In this document: positions 32,198 through 44,182 of the stretch, one piece after another
How positions within the stretch are numbered: the first letter of the stretch is position 1
How the letters are laid out: every line of letters begins with the position of its first letter
Source of the DNA: Protopterus annectens
Lineage: Eukaryota > Chordata > Ceratodontiformes > Protopteridae
DNA: 64,000 nucleotides
Assembly (NCBI RefSeq): GCF_019279795.1
Contig: NC_056739.1
Coordinates: forward strand, 14,932,792-14,996,791
Reading direction: 5' to 3'
Notes under the pieces: model-generated
Database searches by the model: none
What the model was told of the DNA's origin: nothing
The model's input: only the letters and a program-made list of their open reading frames with translations
Translations under genes and position numbers: made by a program

Positions 32198-34164
32198 GAT
32201 CTACCACTTACTGCATCTAAGTAGCATAGCTAGAGCAGGGTGAGAGTGGCAGCTACCTCAAGCGCAAAATGTTGGGGAGGGGCATGATCAGCTGATCCAG
32301 ATCTCTAATGCAATACTGGCTTTTAAAAGCCAGTACTGCATTTGTGGTTAAACTTGAGCACTGTAGCACTCTGTGTGGTCTAAACTGTAGTAACTGTAAT
32401 ATTTTTATAAGAAGAAATATATGTATTTTTTAAACAAAAACATGAGGGTCATAGCACTCCATGCAGGAAGGGTATAAACTGTAGCAATGATTTGCTCCAT
32501 TTGTAACAACCAGTTTGCTACAGTTTAAAATAAGAAGTTATTACTAATTACTTTTAATAAAATGGTTCAAGGAAGGTTGGGGCAAGGCACAGAAATGAAA
32601 TCTGAATGCCTGGGCAAGGGTTGGGGGGGGGGGGGTGTTAAGTATCTGATCACCTGGTGGGAGTACCAGTAGAAGTCTGTTTTTTTTTTTTTTTTTTTTT
32701 TTGCTCTTCAGTGGAAGAGCTGGGGGTGGATCTGTAATAAGCCAGTAAAGTGATTTTTTGTCTTCACTTGAAGAGCTGAGGTGTGGGGATCTGGTTCATG
32801 GTTCCGGTACAGGGCGCTAGTTGAGCCAGCTTCACTTTTGCTGCATCTTATACTTTCTGCAGCAGTTTCTCTCACTGGTTGTCTACATATTGCATCTTCC
32901 CAGAGTACAATACATAATGTTGAAATCTCAAATTGTGTAAAACAAATGTCCCTAGTTTTCACATTATCCCTTATACCTTTCGATTTGGCTATTAAAATCA
33001 GGAAACTCTATTGGCTATCACCAGCTCATCCAAGATATCAAAAACAAACTTCTGAAATGTGATGTTGTGCTTAGGTATTGCATCATTTTTGCTTGTTTGT
33101 TTTACTTTTATCACATACATATGTTCACATTTTTGCTGAAAGTTTTCTGCTGGTCTTCCTATCATAGACACTTTGATAAACAAGTAGAGATATATTACAT
33201 AAAAAGCATTACAACTGAAATACCCTGGTGATCCAACAGACATATCTAAATGTTACACCACACATTTGGACTATTACTTACTGATGCAGCTAAACAGAGA
33301 ATACACATTAATTGAGTCAGTCTAATTAGGCTTATTGGATGCAAAATCTTTTTGTGCAAAAGCCAGTTTCAATATCATGTCTCTGAATCACATTCCAGCT
33401 TACACTAGTATTGTCAGACCTGATGGTGGTAATGTTCTCTCTCGTGGTTCACGCACCGCACTAACAAATGCACCTCACATCCACACACACATACAAAAAT
33501 GCATCCACCCACTGAAAAATAAGGCCCCCATAGTCTTTCACAATCAGAGATATACTCAACCATTCACTCATGTGTGCATCCCCCTCCAAATGCACACAAA
33601 AATATCCAGATGCTCAATTCCCTACCTAACCCCACTAGTGTGACTACCCAGGCAGACACACAAAGATGCACACAAAAACACACATACACGCACACTCATG
33701 CAGCTTCATTGATAGCCCTACAGACACGCAGACACACACCCACACACTAACACCCCATCACCACCATGTCTTTACTGAATTTACCTGTGTTGTGACTGTT
33801 TCCATAAAGTGAATGGGTGACCACCGTCTTATGATGGCATTCACATTTTTCTCCAGCAATAAATTTTATGCTGCACAACGATTCTCTGAATCGCTCTGTA
33901 GTATATATCTGGAACCATTGACATTTCTCTGAAAAAGCACATGGCTAATTAGAATTAGCCATGCCCCCAGACTACCACATCATCAAGCAGTTCTGCCCAT
34001 GAGACTGCCCTCCACTCTGTGGTCCCCCTTAGTGGGAACCTCAGAGGTAAGAATCTGAAAGGCTCACTGTCCCAGCCTAAGTTATTACAATAATTAGCAA
34101 GCAAGTTATTTGGAAAGAGAAAGAGCCCAGCAGTTGCCACTCACTGCCAGCCAGCCTATCTATT
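32198..34164. other. unassigned region with homopolymers and CA-rich DNA
   Basis: No transposon family or gene is recognised. There is a G-run near 32622-32636, a T-run at 32680-32702, a CA-rich imperfect repeat at about 33465-33760, and a 24-bp palindrome at 33940-33963. Two similar short units containing gaagagctg occur near 32713 and 32769. Minus frame 33243-32998 (81 codons) has a protein-like composition but no motif I know, so I make no functional call. Confidence 0.6.
33465..33765. repeat. CA-rich imperfect simple repeat
   Basis: Interrupted cacaca tracts spaced by short AT-containing words occur along 300 bases. Confidence 0.75.
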
Positions 34165-35092
34165 TAAAAAAGTTATGTACCTAGATTTAGCTGGTATTTA
34201 TGCAGATACTGAAAACCACTGACGTGAAGGCACCCTTCACTCAGCAACACTGCTCCCTGCTGACTTTCTAGACTGAGTACGGCCAAACTAAAAAGGTAGA
34301 TCTGAATGTTCAAAAAGAATGAATAGTAACATGGACAATTTCAGAAACATATGCCAATAAGAGGCTTTTGGAGCTCCTCAAGGTCCTTCAGAAAGGACAG
34401 TTATGAGGGGTGTGGTAGGTAGTTTTCTCAATGTCCCTTCAGAAAGAATAATTTGGAGGGGGTTAAGTGAGCAGGATGTTTCCATTGTTCAAACAAGGAC
34501 TAAATCTATCATTCTGGTAAGTATATGACTGACATATTAATGCCGACGTTGTCTGCAAACATAAAACTATTAGACTCAACTCCCAGTATACCTTAGAAGG
34601 TACTAAGACAAAGTACCTCTGAGAACAGATACTCTGAATGAGACTAGACCTCAACAGAATGCCTAAACTGCACTATTTTACAAATGTATGTAGGGTAGAC
34701 TCTGTAGCTGTAGAACAAATTTTATCCGGGCTAGGTTCCTAACAAACCTATACAAGTGGCACAAGCTCTGATACAGCATACCCAGTTTGGAGATAAAGGA
34801 TTTATTACTGGGTGAATAACAGAATGTGATACAGTTTGGCAACCACTTTGATAAGGAAAGTTATGCTATCTTCTCTCCTTTTTTTCTTTTTAGTAAAGAA
34901 ACTAATTCATTATCTTTCCTAAAACCTTTGGTCCTGTTAAGATAAAATGTGAGCTATATCTGCAGTTCCAAGCAATGAAACTGATATTCACCTTTGTTAG
35001 AAAAATTTAGGAAAGACGCTGTAAAATAAGTAGCTTGATTCAACTTAACTTGTGTGGCAACTTTAGCCATGAATATTTCTAAACTACACTTT
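34165..35092 (-). pseudogene. DIRS fragment H: decayed tyrosine recombinase
   Basis: Translating the reverse strand of about 35065-34870 gives VATQVKLNQ, FLNFSNKGEYQFHCLELQI and FYLNRTKGFRKDNELVSL, which line up with VASQMNLNQ, FFPSYSDRAEQKLHCLDVHRQ and YYLDKTKLFRKSDQLFL of element B. Further left, sequence near 34700-34860 parallels the DNA coding for the His-x-x-Arg region, but the reading frame is lost. At the left edge gttatgtaccta (34170-34181) resembles the DIRS terminal motif. It could be the 3' remnant of element J. Confidence 0.65.
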
Positions 35093-35094
35093 TA

Positions 35095-36060
35095 TTTTAA
35101 CCCACTCCCTAGCTATATTCCCTTAAGAAATGTATATATACCCTATTAACTCCCAAATAATTTCCAATACTCATTTCTTAAATTCCTGTTTAACAGCTAG
35201 GTGGTGAAGCGCCAGTGTCTTATTTTTATTTTATTACATTGCATTTTTATTTTAATTATTGTCATGTGATCTGGAGCAGTTATTGGATGAGTATCAAAAC
35301 TTTTAATTAATTGCACTTGTTCCTGTTAAATAACTGTCTAGCCTAGCCTACTTTGTACCTTTGGGAAAAATATGTAAAGCCTCTTCAAGCTTCTACTGCT
35401 GAATTCACATCTTCCATACCAAATATTTTCATAAATTTCTTTGAAAATCTACCCTCTTTTGTTATATTTTCGCTTCTAGACCCCCCCCCCACATACATCC
35501 CGCACTGTTTTCAAATCAAATTCCAGTCCCCACCTAAAAGTAATATTCCCTGCTGAAAGCTGATTATTTCTCCCAGAATTTTCTTAAGCTCCATTGTAGC
35601 AGGTTTAGGCAGAATATATAAATACATCCCAGTGTAATCCTCATCCCTTGTCAGTAGTCTCTTACTACAACAAATCTGAAATTACTTTTTCACCTTCTAT
35701 CACTATTGGAGCTCCTCTAGTAATTAATATAAGTACTCCCTTTTTCCCAGATGTTCTGCTGAATAATGACCCTGAAATCCTTTCCTTATCAAATGCTCAT
35801 GTTCAAGTTCTTTCTAAATGTGTCTCATGTAGCATAGCAATTTGCACTCTGCATTTCTTAAATTAATTCACTACGCTTTCTTTTTTTTTTTTTTTGTTTA
35901 ACATTCAAAGATAATATGGAATGTGTTGTCATTCTGATAAGTTATAATTCCCACATGATATGTATAACAGCTTTTTTAAAATGTCTAGTTTCAGCTTTTG
36001 TGTTACATGCATACACTAATGTTTGGCAGATTGATCTTTTATAAAGTTGTTTTCTTGTCA
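35095..36060 (-). pseudogene. L1/Tx1-like LINE fragment, endonuclease region (minus copy)
   Basis: The reverse complement of 35100-35930 matches the L1-like endonuclease fragment at 42360-43150 over most of its length. Shared words include aagaaatgcagagtgcaaat, ttcagcagaa, tggagcttaagaaaatt and aaaagagggtagattt. The frame is broken throughout. A T-run at 35878-35895 interrupts the match near the start of the endonuclease. Sequence up to about 36060 may be the upstream spacer of the same element. Confidence 0.75.
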
Positions 36061-36261
36061 TATTAATTTGAACCGAAGAGAGCGGGAAGTGGCCAAGAAG
36101 ACACTTAGACTGCAGGCTAGAGACTGCCTTCCCTATCTGAGACTGACATTAAATATAAGCAAAGAGAAAGGGATTGGGGAATCCTAACTGAAAGACTTGC
36201 TCTGATAGAGTTTTTAGATGAATCTAAAGCAGAAGATGCCTTAAAATGGATAATTAGTAGG

Positions 36262-37588
36262 ACATATTTATTTATTTTACATTTGTTAACCGGGAAAAGT
36301 CCGACTGGATATATATCCATTTACAGCGGAGGCCCGGGCAGAAAAGCTCCAAGTTATGAAAAATTTAGTAACAATAAAAATTTAGGTAATAGCATATCTA
36401 AAATTTAACAATTAATCTATTTATACTACTTAAAAAATGCAGGTTACAAGGATCTCTATAAGGTCAACAGTGGGGCAAGGACAAAAGATATATATTAGTT
36501 AGAAATAGATAGGAGATAAAAACAATATCGCTTAGGCAGTAAATATACAGGGAAAAAACAGTTTTAGAGAGGTGTGTCTGAAAGATAAGAATTTTCAGTT
36601 AGCGAGTGATGAAGAAGAAATAGAGATGGTAGTATAGTCTAGTATAGTCATCTAAGAAGGAGAAGAGGGAAACCACAATTGAGAGCTAAGTTTGGTCTAA
36701 AATGTTTATTGGTGTGTTTTTAGGTTAGTCAGGGTTGAGATATGAGCATGAGTATAGTTTGATTATCTCAGTCTACTTTATATAGTTAGTTGGGATTTAG
36801 GCATGGACATAGCCAGACTCTGTGCATGTGTGTTTTCAGGGAAATTTTGAATTGAGGGAAGGAGCTATTAGTGGTTATTTCTGGAGACAGGGAGTTCCAT
36901 TTTTTACCAGCAGAGTTGGAAAACAATGAAACTCCAGCTGAGTTGTAGGCTTTGGTTGTTTGTACTAGCACTCTGCTGGATGAGCGTAGGGATGTTAGGT
37001 TGTTATAGGGGGTTATAAGTTTAGATAGACTAGGGGTACTGGTAGGTTGGTAGAGGATTTTATGTACAACTATGAGTTGGTTATAAAATAATTGATTGGG
37101 AAGTTCTAGCCAGCCTAATTTGTGAAGGTTATGACAATGGTGGGTTCTGTATGTGGAGCCTGTGGCAAATCTAGCTATATTGTTATAGCAGCTGGTGATT
37201 TTGTTGAGGTTTGCTTTAGATACATTAGTGAGGATGGGTGAGGCATATAGAAGAGAAGATAGAAGATGTGTGCGGGCTATTGCGGTTCTGGCAGTTGGGG
37301 TTAGAAATTTCTTTATCCTGTACATGGAGCCTATTTTTGTATTTACTGTTTTTATGGTTTTGTCTATATGGGCATTATAATTCAGATTGTTGTCAAGTGT
37401 TTGGTTCAGGAGAGATTATGGTGCCATTGTTTGAAGATACTGTAAATATTGGTGGTGTTAGCTTATGGGTGGGGGAGAAAAGTAGTAGTTTGGTTTTGTT
37501 TGGGTTCAATAAGAGAAGACGTTTATTAAGCCAGTTCTCTACTTTGTTGAAGGTAGTCTGGGTTATGAATTGTAATTCTGTGGGAGTT
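36262..37588 (-). pseudogene. L2-type LINE, 5'-truncated, minus strand
   Basis: Frames 37596-37393 and 37325-36786 encode the end of the reverse transcriptase and the C-terminal domain: FNKVENWLNKRLLLLNPNKTK, then RIKKFLTPTARTAIA, THHCHNLHKLGWLELPNQLF and LRSSSRVLVQTTKAYNSAG. They align closely with the intact L2 copy at 56820-57590. The 3' tail (36262-36352) is the reverse of the shared L2 tail. The 5' truncation point at about 37588 coincides with the break in DIRS J. Confidence 0.88.
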
Positions 37589-39007
37589 AAAAGCATAAAG
37601 AAGTCCCGAGGGCCAATCGTGCACTAGTGCATCCCTTGGTGACTCCCCTGGAGGGGGAACTAGGGCAAAGTAGTTGCTGCATTTGGTGTTTAGGGGTTGG
37701 CAAAGTGGTCACAGCAAGGCTGGCCCCCCTTTCAGAAAATCCTTTCTGCTATCTCTGGCTTTAGGGACCACTCAAGAGGCATGAGTATACTACTGCCCTG
37801 CTGAGTCTGTCTGCTATCATGCTGGATCTCCCCAGGATATGCATTGTCCACTAGAAAGCGTTGGGAAGACGTCCATTCCCACACTCTGAGTGCCTCTCGA
37901 CAAAGGGGGTTAGACCTAGTTACTCCTTGCTTATGTACCAGACCACCGACATGTTGTCTGTCTGAATTGCAATTATTCCTAGTGGAAAAGAGTTCTGAAG
38001 TGCCTGCCATGGTAAAAGCACAGCTCTCATCTCTAGGACATTGATGTGCACATGGGCCTCGTGATCCTGCCAGGTGCCTTGGATGGTCCTCCCAAGATAA
38101 TGCCCCCCCCACCCTTTCTGGGAGGTGTCTGTGGTCACAGTGGCTACAGGCTATTGAGGGAGAAAGGGAAGACCTACTGTTATGTGGCTGGAAAGGAGCC
38201 ACCATCTCAGGTTTCTCTTGCAAGATTCCGTGATCGTGATTTTGTGGGACATGGGTAGTTCTTGTAAAGACTTCTCATGTGCATGTGAGCTAAAAAAGAC
38301 TAAAGTTATCACTGCTGCCATGGTTCCCAGGACTTGAAGAACTATTTTTGCTTTTACCTTGGTCTTCGACATGAGATTGAAAATTTGCTGTATGAGTAAC
38401 GAAACTCTTTCCACTGGCAATCTTACCATCACAGAGACTGTGTTTAGGTGTGCTCCTATATAGACCATATGTTGTGATGGCAACAAGGCAGATTTTTCTG
38501 AATTTATAGTAATCCCCAAGTGTAGAAAGAGTTGTAAGGTGGTGTCCCTTGCTTGTTGAAGTAGATGCTTGGTGGTGACAGTTAGGAGCCAGTCTTCTAA
38601 GTATGGAAACACTTGGAATCTAGATGGCTCAAGTAAGCCATAACCACTGCCATGCATGTGGTGAACACTCTGGGAGCTGTAGTGAGGCCAAGAGCAGAGC
38701 TCAAAACTGGTAGTGACTGTCTCCCAGCCGGAAGCGCAGATGACTCCTTGATGACCTGCCATTTTTATGTGGTAGTACGCATCTTGGAGTCTATAGAGCA
38801 CATCTAATGGTCTTTCCCTAAAATGGGAAGAACTGGCTGCAATGTCACCATCCAAAACTTGGTGGTCTTTACAGATTCATTTAATTTGCTGAGATCCAAG
38901 ATGAGTCTCCAGTCCCCTGTTCTTTTTGGCATTAAAAAGAATCTTGAGTAAGTTCCAGATCCTATCTGGTCTGTGGGGAATCTATGGATGACTCTTTTGT
39001 CTAGCAA
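37589..39007 (-). pseudogene. DIRS J pol, broken
   Basis: Pieces include SRFFLMPKRTGDWRLILDLSKLNE (39007-38804), FPYLEDWLLTVTTKH (catalytic box YLED instead of YLDD), YIGAHLNTV, LGTMAAVITLV (38855-38151) and the RNase H part TTDTSQKGWGGHYLG, INVLEMRAVL and IQTDNMSVVWYISK (38138-37920). Methyltransferase-like residues LEWSLKPEIAERIF follow. Frames change at least four times. Confidence 0.83.
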
Positions 39008-39131
39008 CTTTTGAATCTCTACAGTTGATTGATCCCTTTGACTGGGTGAAATGTCTGGGATGTTTTTCGAGACTAGGATGGGGAGGGAAAAGGGTATGGA
39101 GTAGCTTCTGGATATTATGCTTTGTACCCAT

Positions 39132-41500
39132 CTATCTCTTGTAATTTCTCGCCAGGCTTCTGGGTAAAAAGATAAATGACCCCCGACTGCCTGCAGAGGT
39201 GGGCCTCCCTTCAGGAGTGCTGGAAAGGCCTACCGCAAAAGGAATCATGGTCGCCCTAGTTCTGTGGACCCCCTCTGCAATGAGGATGATGTCTGCCATT
39301 ATTACCTCACCCTCCTCCCCTGGGGAAAGGTTCACCTTATGCATCTTAAAAAACTCCCTGGGATTTTTTGAACCACATTTTCCCCCCTTTGGACCCTTAG
39401 GATACGGTCTCGAAGGTACAGAAAAACGTACTCTAATGGCAGACAGAGTTTTCCCTTCCTGCTTGCATCTGGTGAGTATCTTTGACTTTTGGTTCAAAGA
39501 GTGAGGAACCATCGAAAGGGGCATTGACAAAGGTAGACTTAAAGGGTTTCACAAAGTTACAAGAGTACATCCAAGTGTGTCTCTTTAGGGAAACTCCCAA
39601 ACCTGCTGCTCTACTCTCTCCGTCTGCTACATAAGAAATTAGTCTCATGGAGGAGTTCACTATGGAGGTTAAGGTGGATAGATGAGAGGTCACCTTATCT
39701 GAGGCCCCTGCAGCTAATGAACCTTGAAGAGTATCTCCTAGCTCCTTCTGGAGATCACTCTGTAGCCTTGTGAAGTGTGCCAAGTAATTCAGCAATCTGA
39801 GGGAAAAAGTCGCTGAAGAAAAGACTTGATTCCCATATCTGTCCATTGCATGAGACTCTTTGTTAGGTGGATGGACAGATGAGGATGTTTCGGCAAATTC
39901 CTTCTTGGTGGCTGCTGCCACCACCATAGCATCCACAGGAATGCCCTTAGACAGAAATTATTTGTCATCTGGGGCTGTAATAAATTTGTTAGGCCTCTGA
40001 GGGACTGGTTCAACTGTATCTGGAGACTCCCACGCCTTCCGACTAACTAGTTCGAAACGTTCATCGAAAGGCAGAAATACCCAGGAGGCTGAAGGGTGAG
40101 AGACAAAGGCTTTCAGGTACTCTGACTCCTCCTCAGAAGGGTTGATAGACTTCCAGCTGCCTCTCTGCTTAAGGATCTCTAGGATATCTGCAAAGCAGAT
40201 ATCCTCAGAGGGCAACCATGGGGACCCTTCTGATTGCACGAGGTCAGTGTCAGATGTAACAGACTCATCCAGGGAATCAATATGCTTCCTCTGGCAAAGT
40301 CTCTTCTGGGGGCCCTGTTCAGAAGGATATTCTGGAGAGATTTCGGAAGAGGGAAGTTCACCTGATGGGGTAACCTGAGGCCTAGGATCTCTGCTAATCA
40401 GTGGTTGGGGTGGTGCAGAGACAGAAGCCTTTGCCTTTGGGGGAAGAATGTTAGAGCCTTCATGCAGAGCTGTGTGGGAGGACAGCACACTCCTCATCAA
40501 CTCAAAAGCCTCTCTTCCCTGATCCGAGGATCCCTCCAGCTCCAAGGAGGCAGAAGAAATCCCCTGAGCCAAGGGAGCTGGCTCCAAAACTGATGTAGGC
40601 TCCAAGCTCACCCGGTCTGAGACACCAGGGGGTAAACTCAGACCTGACAAATGTCACACCCGAACCCCTCCCTGGACACTGTTGGAGAGATTCGGGCCCT
40701 AGACATCCCAGATGGCATTGAGTATGCTGGAGCAGAAGACAGGTCCAAAATCCCAATGGTGGGTCTCTGTATCGATGGTTCTATCACGATCAGTTCCAGA
40801 CATTCCTGCTCTGACGATCCAGGTTGGCTCACAGGAAGAATTGTAGTGGATGAAAAAATCTTTACTGGCTCCGGGTCTGAATGGGATGGAGCCGATAGAA
40901 TTTTGGCAAGCACCGGCAATTCCAGTTTCCTTCACACAACCCTATCCATGTCATTGTCCGATAAGGTTCTGGAGGACCGAGAAGAAGAAGAAGTGGGTGA
41001 GGTAACTCTCTGTAGTATGGGTGATCTCAATGTCGGGGAGTCCAGTTTGAATTCAGGAGACTGGCTCCGAAAATGTTTTTTCCATCGGTTCTGAAAACTT
41101 AGGCACCGAGGATGAAAATTTATTGGACCCATGTTCCTTCGGATGCGAGTGAGTTGATCTGGAAACTTTTTTTGGCAGGCTCCGATTGGCCTTAGGATTA
41201 TGAAGATGAACTTTTGTTAGATCTGTCAGATTTAGAAGGTGGAGATATGCTGGAGGTTGTCCGACTTTCCAAAACTTCTGAGAAAGGCACTTTTAAATGC
41301 CCCCTTAAAATCAATTTGTTCTGTCTCTCGAGTAAAACTCTGGAGCTGAATGAGTGACAGAAACTACAAGATTCCTGAAGATGCATGGCACCAAGACAGC
41401 AGATGCAAATTGTGTGCCCATCAGTCAAAGACATCTTTTGAGAAAATATTTGGCACTGCTTAAAACCAGATGGTTTAACTTCCATCTGTTCCTTGGACAT
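39132..41500 (-). pseudogene. DIRS J Gag-like ORF, broken
   Basis: The start is MSKEQMEVKPSGFKQC (ATG at 41498-41500), followed by a Cys/His cluster (CICCLG, HLQESCSFCHSF) and ERQNKLILRGHLK. Downstream pieces at 40650-39958 (DTDLVQSEGSPWLPSEDICFADILEILKQRG), 39936-39433 (LNYLAHFTRLQSDLQKE) and 39530-39132 follow the family order. The Gag is broken into about five frames. Confidence 0.83.
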
Positions 41501-42301
41501 TATTCTGGTAATTATATCGACTTAACACAGCAATAAAAGAACCTAAACATTAAAGTTCAACACTCACTAATAATACTAAACTACAGCACACCAAGAATAT
41601 GAATATCTTTATGTATATAAGTCTAAGCACAGCCACCCAATAACAATAGGAAATTTGAAAGCACACAAAAGAAAACACACAAATGGAGGGAGACTCAATT
41701 GCCCTCTAACTTAAATGGGCTAGTGTTCCTCTAACTTAAACGGATACACCCAGTATACAACACATAGGGAAGGGGGTAGCCTTCTAACGTAAATGGGCAC
41801 TAGGCCCTCTAACAGAAATGAACCAACAGCTCTGGGAACAACACACAAAAAATACCAACAGCAAGCAGAAAATACAAAGTCACACTTTACAGATAAATGC
41901 TTAAACAAAATGACAAATGGGATGGGGAGAAGGCCTAATGAGAAACGATGGCCAAAAAGGAGCTAAACAGCAACCAAGCAGTAAATAACAGAAAGAGTTA
42001 ACAATTAGATTAAACTAGAGAAATGCTATATACTATAGTGTATTATACTGCTAGAATTAACCCTAAAAATTGAAAAACATTTGAAGAAAAACTTAGACTT
42101 AGCCACAGCCAAAATGGAGACCTGTGACTTGCTTCACGGCAGGCGAGATATGAGGAAGCACATTGGTGCATCATGGGATCAGGTTTTCAGCCAAGAGCCA
42201 AGTGGAAGACTCTGAGCTTTAGAATGCAGCCGAGTCAGAACCGAGGATTGGTTCTGAGCCCAACTAGTAAGAATGAAGGCAAGATTGGGCAACATAACAT
42301 C
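41501..42301 (-). other. DIRS J 5' leader and terminal repeat
   Basis: Non-coding leader. A short word of the form ctctaacttaaatgggc occurs four times with changes at 41703, 41730, 41783 and 41809. The terminal repeat occupies about 42140-42301 and contains a decayed hairpin (gaaccgaggattggttctg). Confidence 0.7.
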
Positions 42302-42309
42302 ACACATTC

Positions 42310-43345
42310 AAAAATACTGTCATGTATAATATGTGAGTAGGGGGAACAGTAGCTTTTTATCATGATGGCAATCCTGTCCATATTATCCTGGAATGTGAAT
42401 GGCCTTACAGGTAAAGATAAAAAGTAAAGAGTTCTGAATTATATTAAGAAATGCAGAGTGCAAATTGCAATACTGCAAGAGACTTATTTGGAAAGAAATA
42501 AGAATATGAATTTGACAAAGAGACAATTTCAGAATGGATATTCAGCAGAATATCATGTACAGAGGAAAAGGGGAATACTTATACTAACAGTTAGAGAGGA
42601 TCCAATAGTGATAGATGAAGAAAAAAAAGATAAAAATTGTAGACTGTGTGGTAGTAATGGACTATTGGCAACAGAAGAAGATAACAATGATATGTATTTA
42701 TATTCCACAAAAAAAATGCTATTATGGAGCTTAAGAAAATTTTGAGAGAAAGAATCAGCTTTCAGCAGGAAATATTATTTATATGTGGGGACTGGAATTG
42801 GATTTGCAATACTGAGGATGTATTGGGGGACCTAGACGGGACAATATAACAAAAGAGGGTAGATTTCTGAAGAAATTTATGAAAATATTTGTAGTAAGAA
42901 CTCAGACAAAATTTACATATTCCCCAAGGTACAACAACTGGGCTAGACTGGATAGAAATTAAATTTCACCGCAACATACACATTTAATTGAAAGCCTCAA
43001 CACACATCTAATAACTATTTTTGATCATGCACCAATAAAAACTAAGATAAAAATTCAAGGTAATGAAGTACAAAGAAGACAATGGCACTTTTCCACTTAA
43101 CTGTCAAAAAGAGAAGGAATTGGCAATGGAAACTATTTGAGAGTAATTACAGAAGACAGAAATATCTTCAGAAGTTATAGCTAGTGACTGGGATAAATTA
43201 AAAAGGGAGTTTAAAAATAGGGTTAAAATAAAAGAGAAAGAGATATGGTTAAGAAGCAACAAAATCTCATGTATCATACAACCATGGAAGGAGAATAGCA
43301 GATATGATAGAGGTAGATTTGTACCTCCTAACTTAACATTGGAAG
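42310..43345 (+). pseudogene. L1/Tx1-like LINE fragment, endonuclease region (plus copy)
   Basis: Residues ILSWNVNGL (about 42384), QIAILQETYLERN (42460-42500), GDWNWICNTEDVLG (42790-42830) and DHAPIKTKIKI (43025-43060) are the N-terminal, catalytic Glu, Asn-containing and Asp-His motifs of an APE-type endonuclease as found in L1-clade ORF2. Only a 96-codon frame (42458-42745) is continuous, and the rest is shifted. The reverse transcriptase is absent because PLE sequence begins near 43355. The same family recurs in reverse at 35095. Confidence 0.78.
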
Positions 43346-43354
43346 GGGAAGTAG

Positions 43355-43669
43355 TCTTAAAGGGACCTTCCCTTGTGGAAGGTGTTTATGTTGTAATTTC
43401 GTGTTTAGGCAGTTCCTAAATATTAACGGGAAAAAAAATGAGACACAAAATATTTTTAAATGTGACACTGAGGGGGTTGTCTATGTACTTCGAAGCCCAT
43501 ATAATAAATATTATGTGGGTAAAAGTAAAAGGGCATTCAAAGTTAGAATTTTACAACAGGACATAAAGAAATGTAAGATGGACAGCCCAGTTGCTGCACA
43601 TTTTAAAGAATACTGGGGTAATAATGTGGAAGGACTTCAAGTCAATATATCAGAACAGGGTAAGATAGG
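43355..43669 (+). pseudogene. Penelope-like element 2, GIY-YIG domain, left part
   Basis: The frame gives GTFPCGRCLCC (matching GTFRCGRCKVC of PLE 1), then EGVVYVLRSPYNKYYVGKSK and DSPVAAHFKEYWG, which form the GIY-YIG core. A frame change lies between the Cys cluster and GVVY (about 43400). The gene stops at 43670, where DIRS B begins. The missing C-terminus is found at 49952 beyond B. Confidence 0.85.
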
Positions 43670-43670
43670 A

Positions 43671-43830
43671 TGTTAAGTTGTCAATCTCACCTTCATTCTT
43701 GCTGGATGGGTTCGGAGCCGATCCTCGGCTCCGACTCGGCACTTGCTAAGCTCGAGAGCTAATTTTACCAGCTCGAGGCAAACCTACATCCCATGATGCA
43801 AGGCAGAGACTACCCAGATCTAGTTTGCCG
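43671..43830. repeat. left inverted terminal repeat of DIRS B
   Basis: It is an inverted match of 49761-49905. It starts tgttaagttgtcaatctc and contains the hairpin ggagccgatcctcggctcc near 43716. It lacks the 28-45 nt extension present at the right end. Confidence 0.92.
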
Positions 43831-44182
43831 CTTCGCTAACGAGGTGCCTTTTTTACCAGCTCCAGGTAAGTTTCTGAATAATAAGACTTTAGTCTCACCC
43901 CTTTAATTTTCATAATTATAGTTGTTTTTTGTTAACCTTAATGCTTATTTTAACCCTATTCCCGTTAGTGTTCCCTTTTTTTCGGGTTATTTATCCCCTT
44001 TCCCTAGGTTAGGCCTTAGGCCTTCCCCTTCCTAAATTTTTCCTGTCAGGGATTTTTTGTGTCAGACTGTGTTGTATCCCTGTTTAGTTTAGATTTTTGG
44101 ATTGGGTGTTTTTTGTGTGTGCGCGTTGGTGTTTTTTTTTTTTTTTTTTTTTTTTGACATCTTGTGTTTCCTCGACACAGCT

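Larger units (their letters stand above)
37589..42301 (-). mobile_element. DIRS element J, 3'-truncated
   Basis: An older DIRS copy has its 5' terminus at about 42301 (agaatgaaggcaagattggg, acataacat) and runs through gag and pol to the methyltransferase-like domain. It stops at 37589, just where the A and E copies continue with AFPP, and the L2 begins there. The recombinase, ICR and right repeat are missing unless fragment H is their remnant. Confidence 0.87.

Noticed and set aside
32998..33243. Host gene exon on the minus strand in the unassigned region
   Set aside because: An 81-codon frame without recognisable motif or convincing splice context is not enough to claim a gene.
33465..33765. 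CRISPR-like regularly spaced repeats
   Set aside because: The units are irregular CA-rich simple sequence without constant spacing.
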